The notes under the pieces: generated by a model
Told to the model about the DNA's origin: nothing
The model's database searches: none
Seen by the model: only the letters and a program-made list of their open reading frames with translations
In this document: positions 62,661 through 64,000 of the stretch, piece by piece
How positions within the stretch are numbered: position 1 is the first letter of the stretch
How the letters are laid out: each line of letters starts with the position of its first letter
Translations under genes and position numbers: made by a program
NCBI RefSeq assembly: GCF_016801775.1
Contig: NZ_CP069004.1
Coordinates: forward strand, 930,001 to 994,000
Length of the DNA stretch: 64,000 nt
Direction: 5' to 3'
DNA from: Sulfitobacter mediterraneus
GTDB lineage: Bacteria > Pseudomonadota > Alphaproteobacteria > Rhodobacterales > Rhodobacteraceae

Positions 62661-64000
62661 TCAAGCGACCGAGAACGGATCATCCAGAACACCGACAAGC
62701 GGCATCAGAAAGGCCCCGTCGGTTGCATCCACCGCATCGGCAAAGAACCCGTCAATCGCGGCGACCGCCTGATCGCGGCTGGCGTCAGAGCCATCAAACA
62801 GTGCCATCGCGGCCACGGCATCGTCCACATCCGACATGCCCTTGTGCACCGCAAAATAGGCTCCGATATCAACCTTGGTGGTCAAATAGGCCTGATCGGC
62901 GGCCTGTTGATCCACAAAATCCTGGCCAAGCTCCGGCTTCGGATCTGCCCGCGCGCCGCGCAACACCTCGAGAATGAACTGATCGCGCGCGACCGCGCCC
63001 TCATCCAGCAGGCCAACCCAGAAATCAATGCCCGCCTGATCCGGTGTGCGGCCCAGTACATTGCTGTAAACCGATTGGGCAAAGGCAAGATTGGTTGTGC
63101 CACCGGGATAGGTTGCAACAAATTCATCTTGATCAATGAACAGGGTCGCCATCTGCTCTAGCGTTGAGCCATTGGCAAAGGCAGTCCCCCAGAAATGCAG
63201 GCCCACGGCATCGGGCGCCCGGTTGAAGTATGCGATGTAAAGCTCAACAAAGCTTTCCAGCTCGACCTCTGACAGACCCGCAGGCCCGGCGAAACGCGCC
63301 AGATCAAAGGGCACTTCATAGATGTTGGTCCCAAAATCAAGAAACTCGATGTCAATCAACTGATCGACGCCATCCTCGCCTGCACGCCGATCTTCGATCG
63401 TCAGGCCATCAGGCGCAACGGTCAGGGTATAGCTGGCTTGTGCGCCACCGAAGGTCGCTGTGTCCGTGCCTTCGCCGCCATCAAGACGGTCATTCCCCGC
63501 GCCACCGGTCAGTGTATCGTCGCCGCCGTTACCAGAGATCGTGTCATTGCCCGCATCGCCCAGCAACGTGTCATCGCCAATGCCAGAGGTCATCAGATCA
63601 TTGCCATCGCCGCCCTCGGCATAGAACGCCGAACTGGCGCTGACACCATCAAGGTGGTCATTGCCGCCATCCAGGAAAATGCGATCTGAATCTTCATCGT
63701 TGCCAATGAAAACAAGGTCATTGCCGCCGCCGCCATGGATTTCGTCATCGCCTTGGCTGCCGGCCAACAGATCATTTCCATCGCCGCCATAAAGGGTATC
63801 CGCGCCGATACCGCCAATCAGCGTATCGAGCCCCGCGCGTCCATAAACCAGATCGTCGCCATCACGGGCGAATACATGGTCATCCCCAGATCCGCCATCG
63901 ATCTCATCCGCGCCATACAGCCCTTCAATCTCGTCATTGCCCGCACCGCCCAAAAGCGTGTCATCGCCGTGACCACCGCGCAACGTATCGTCGCCATCGC
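62661..64000 (-). CDS. RTX calcium-binding protein with DUF4214 domain, C-terminal part
   Basis: C-terminal 446 residues of a secreted repeat protein that continues past the window edge. From the visible N-side there are about a dozen RTX nonapeptides (GGxGxDxLx: GGAGNDEIEG, GGIGADTLYGGDGNDLLAG, GNGGDDTLTGGAGNDRLDGG), which bind calcium. Then comes a linker with DQLIDIEFLDF and a DUF4214 domain (VELYIAYFNRAPDAVGLHFWGTAF...YSNVLGRTPDQAGIDFWVG). Such proteins are exported by type I secretion and sit at the cell surface. Size and N-terminal domain unknown. Confidence 0.9.
   Translation of the reverse strand, partial: DGDDTLRGGHGDDTLLGGAGNDEIEGLYGADEIDGGSGDDHVFARDGDDLVYGRAGLDTLIGGIGADTLYGGDGNDLLAGSQGDDEIHGGGGNDLVFIGNDEDSDRIFLDGGNDHLDGVSASSAFYAEGGDGNDLMTSGIGDDTLLGDAGNDTISGNGGDDTLTGGAGNDRLDGGEGTDTATFGGAQASYTLTVAPDGLTIEDRRAGEDGVDQLIDIEFLDFGTNIYEVPFDLARFAGPAGLSEVELESFVELYIAYFNRAPDAVGLHFWGTAFANGSTLEQMATLFIDQDEFVATYPGGTTNLAFAQSVYSNVLGRTPDQAGIDFWVGLLDEGAVARDQFILEVLRGARADPKPELGQDFVDQQAADQAYLTTKVDIGAYFAVHKGMSDVDDAVAAMALFDGSDASRDQAVAAIDGFFADAVDATDGAFLMPLVGVLDDPFSVA

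Overview
The window is a compact, GC-rich chromosomal segment with about 70 protein genes, one tRNA and no insertion sequences, phage genes, rRNA or CRISPR arrays. Gene content points to a marine alphaproteobacterium of the Rhodobacterales (Roseobacter group). The pointers are a ChpT-type phosphotransferase, ornithine-lipid genes olsBA, a PAS_5 protein, a ribosomal protein L21 with a C-terminal helix-hairpin-helix tail, a plant-type (class II) DAHP synthase, an IalB family protein and an RTX/DUF4214 surface protein. The organism call is inference from gene families and could not be checked against a database here.

Layout, left to right. 1-589: the N-terminal part of an amidase. 898-1290: a small secreted DUF2147 protein. 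1483-5866: a phosphonate-type ABC transporter (phnD-phnC-phnE-phnE) ending in a HAD-IIA hydrolase. 5920-6009: tRNA-Ser(CGA). 6152-7807: two tandem secreted DUF2059-like proteins. 8041-13866: a translation and proline block, rplU-rpmA, lysE-type exporter, GNAT, obgE, proB and proA. 13883-14697: chpT facing a DUF3553 gene. 14833-16454: olsB-olsA. 17270-19088: rpsB-tsf. 19195-19430: a promoter-led region that may be a non-coding RNA or microprotein gene. 19434-20626: aroQ-luxR. 20827-22778: an isolated small secreted protein, an AT-rich gap and an M24 peptidase.

22806-32288 is a ten-gene minus-strand run, yicC-gmk-hexapeptide protein-phoR-pstS-pstC-pstA-pstB-phoU-phoB. It carries a three-half-site Pho box before pstS and a strong terminator after pstS. 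This is the phosphate sensing and high-affinity uptake system. 32528-37784 holds a PAS_5 protein, azlCD with a divergent Lrp regulator, class II DAHP synthase and a GlxA-type AraC regulator. 37793-44383 holds a PQQ-type sugar dehydrogenase and a complete five-gene branched-chain amino-acid type ABC importer. 44562-48112 holds a DMT transporter, a phosphoesterase, a GNAT protein and a HerA-like ATPase.

48113-48546 is a structured intergenic region with two hairpin terminators and a possible leader ORF before ialB. 49247-51531 is a divergent pair, a non-canonical SHMT-like PLP enzyme and a LysR regulator. 51539-56660 is an envelope block: a ketoacyl synthase, a dedicated ACP and LpxD, then an L,D-transpeptidase divergent from a MepK-like endopeptidase. 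56722-57915 is nnrS behind an FNR/NnrR-like box. 58000-62660 is the most distinctive accessory unit. It has a TetR regulator divergent from four genes (flavin monooxygenase, BASS-type transporter, two SDR dehydrogenases) that are all joined by 4-base ATGA overlaps, which suggests uptake and oxidation of a sterol-, bile-acid- or terpenoid-like compound. The window ends inside an RTX protein whose N-terminus lies beyond 64000.
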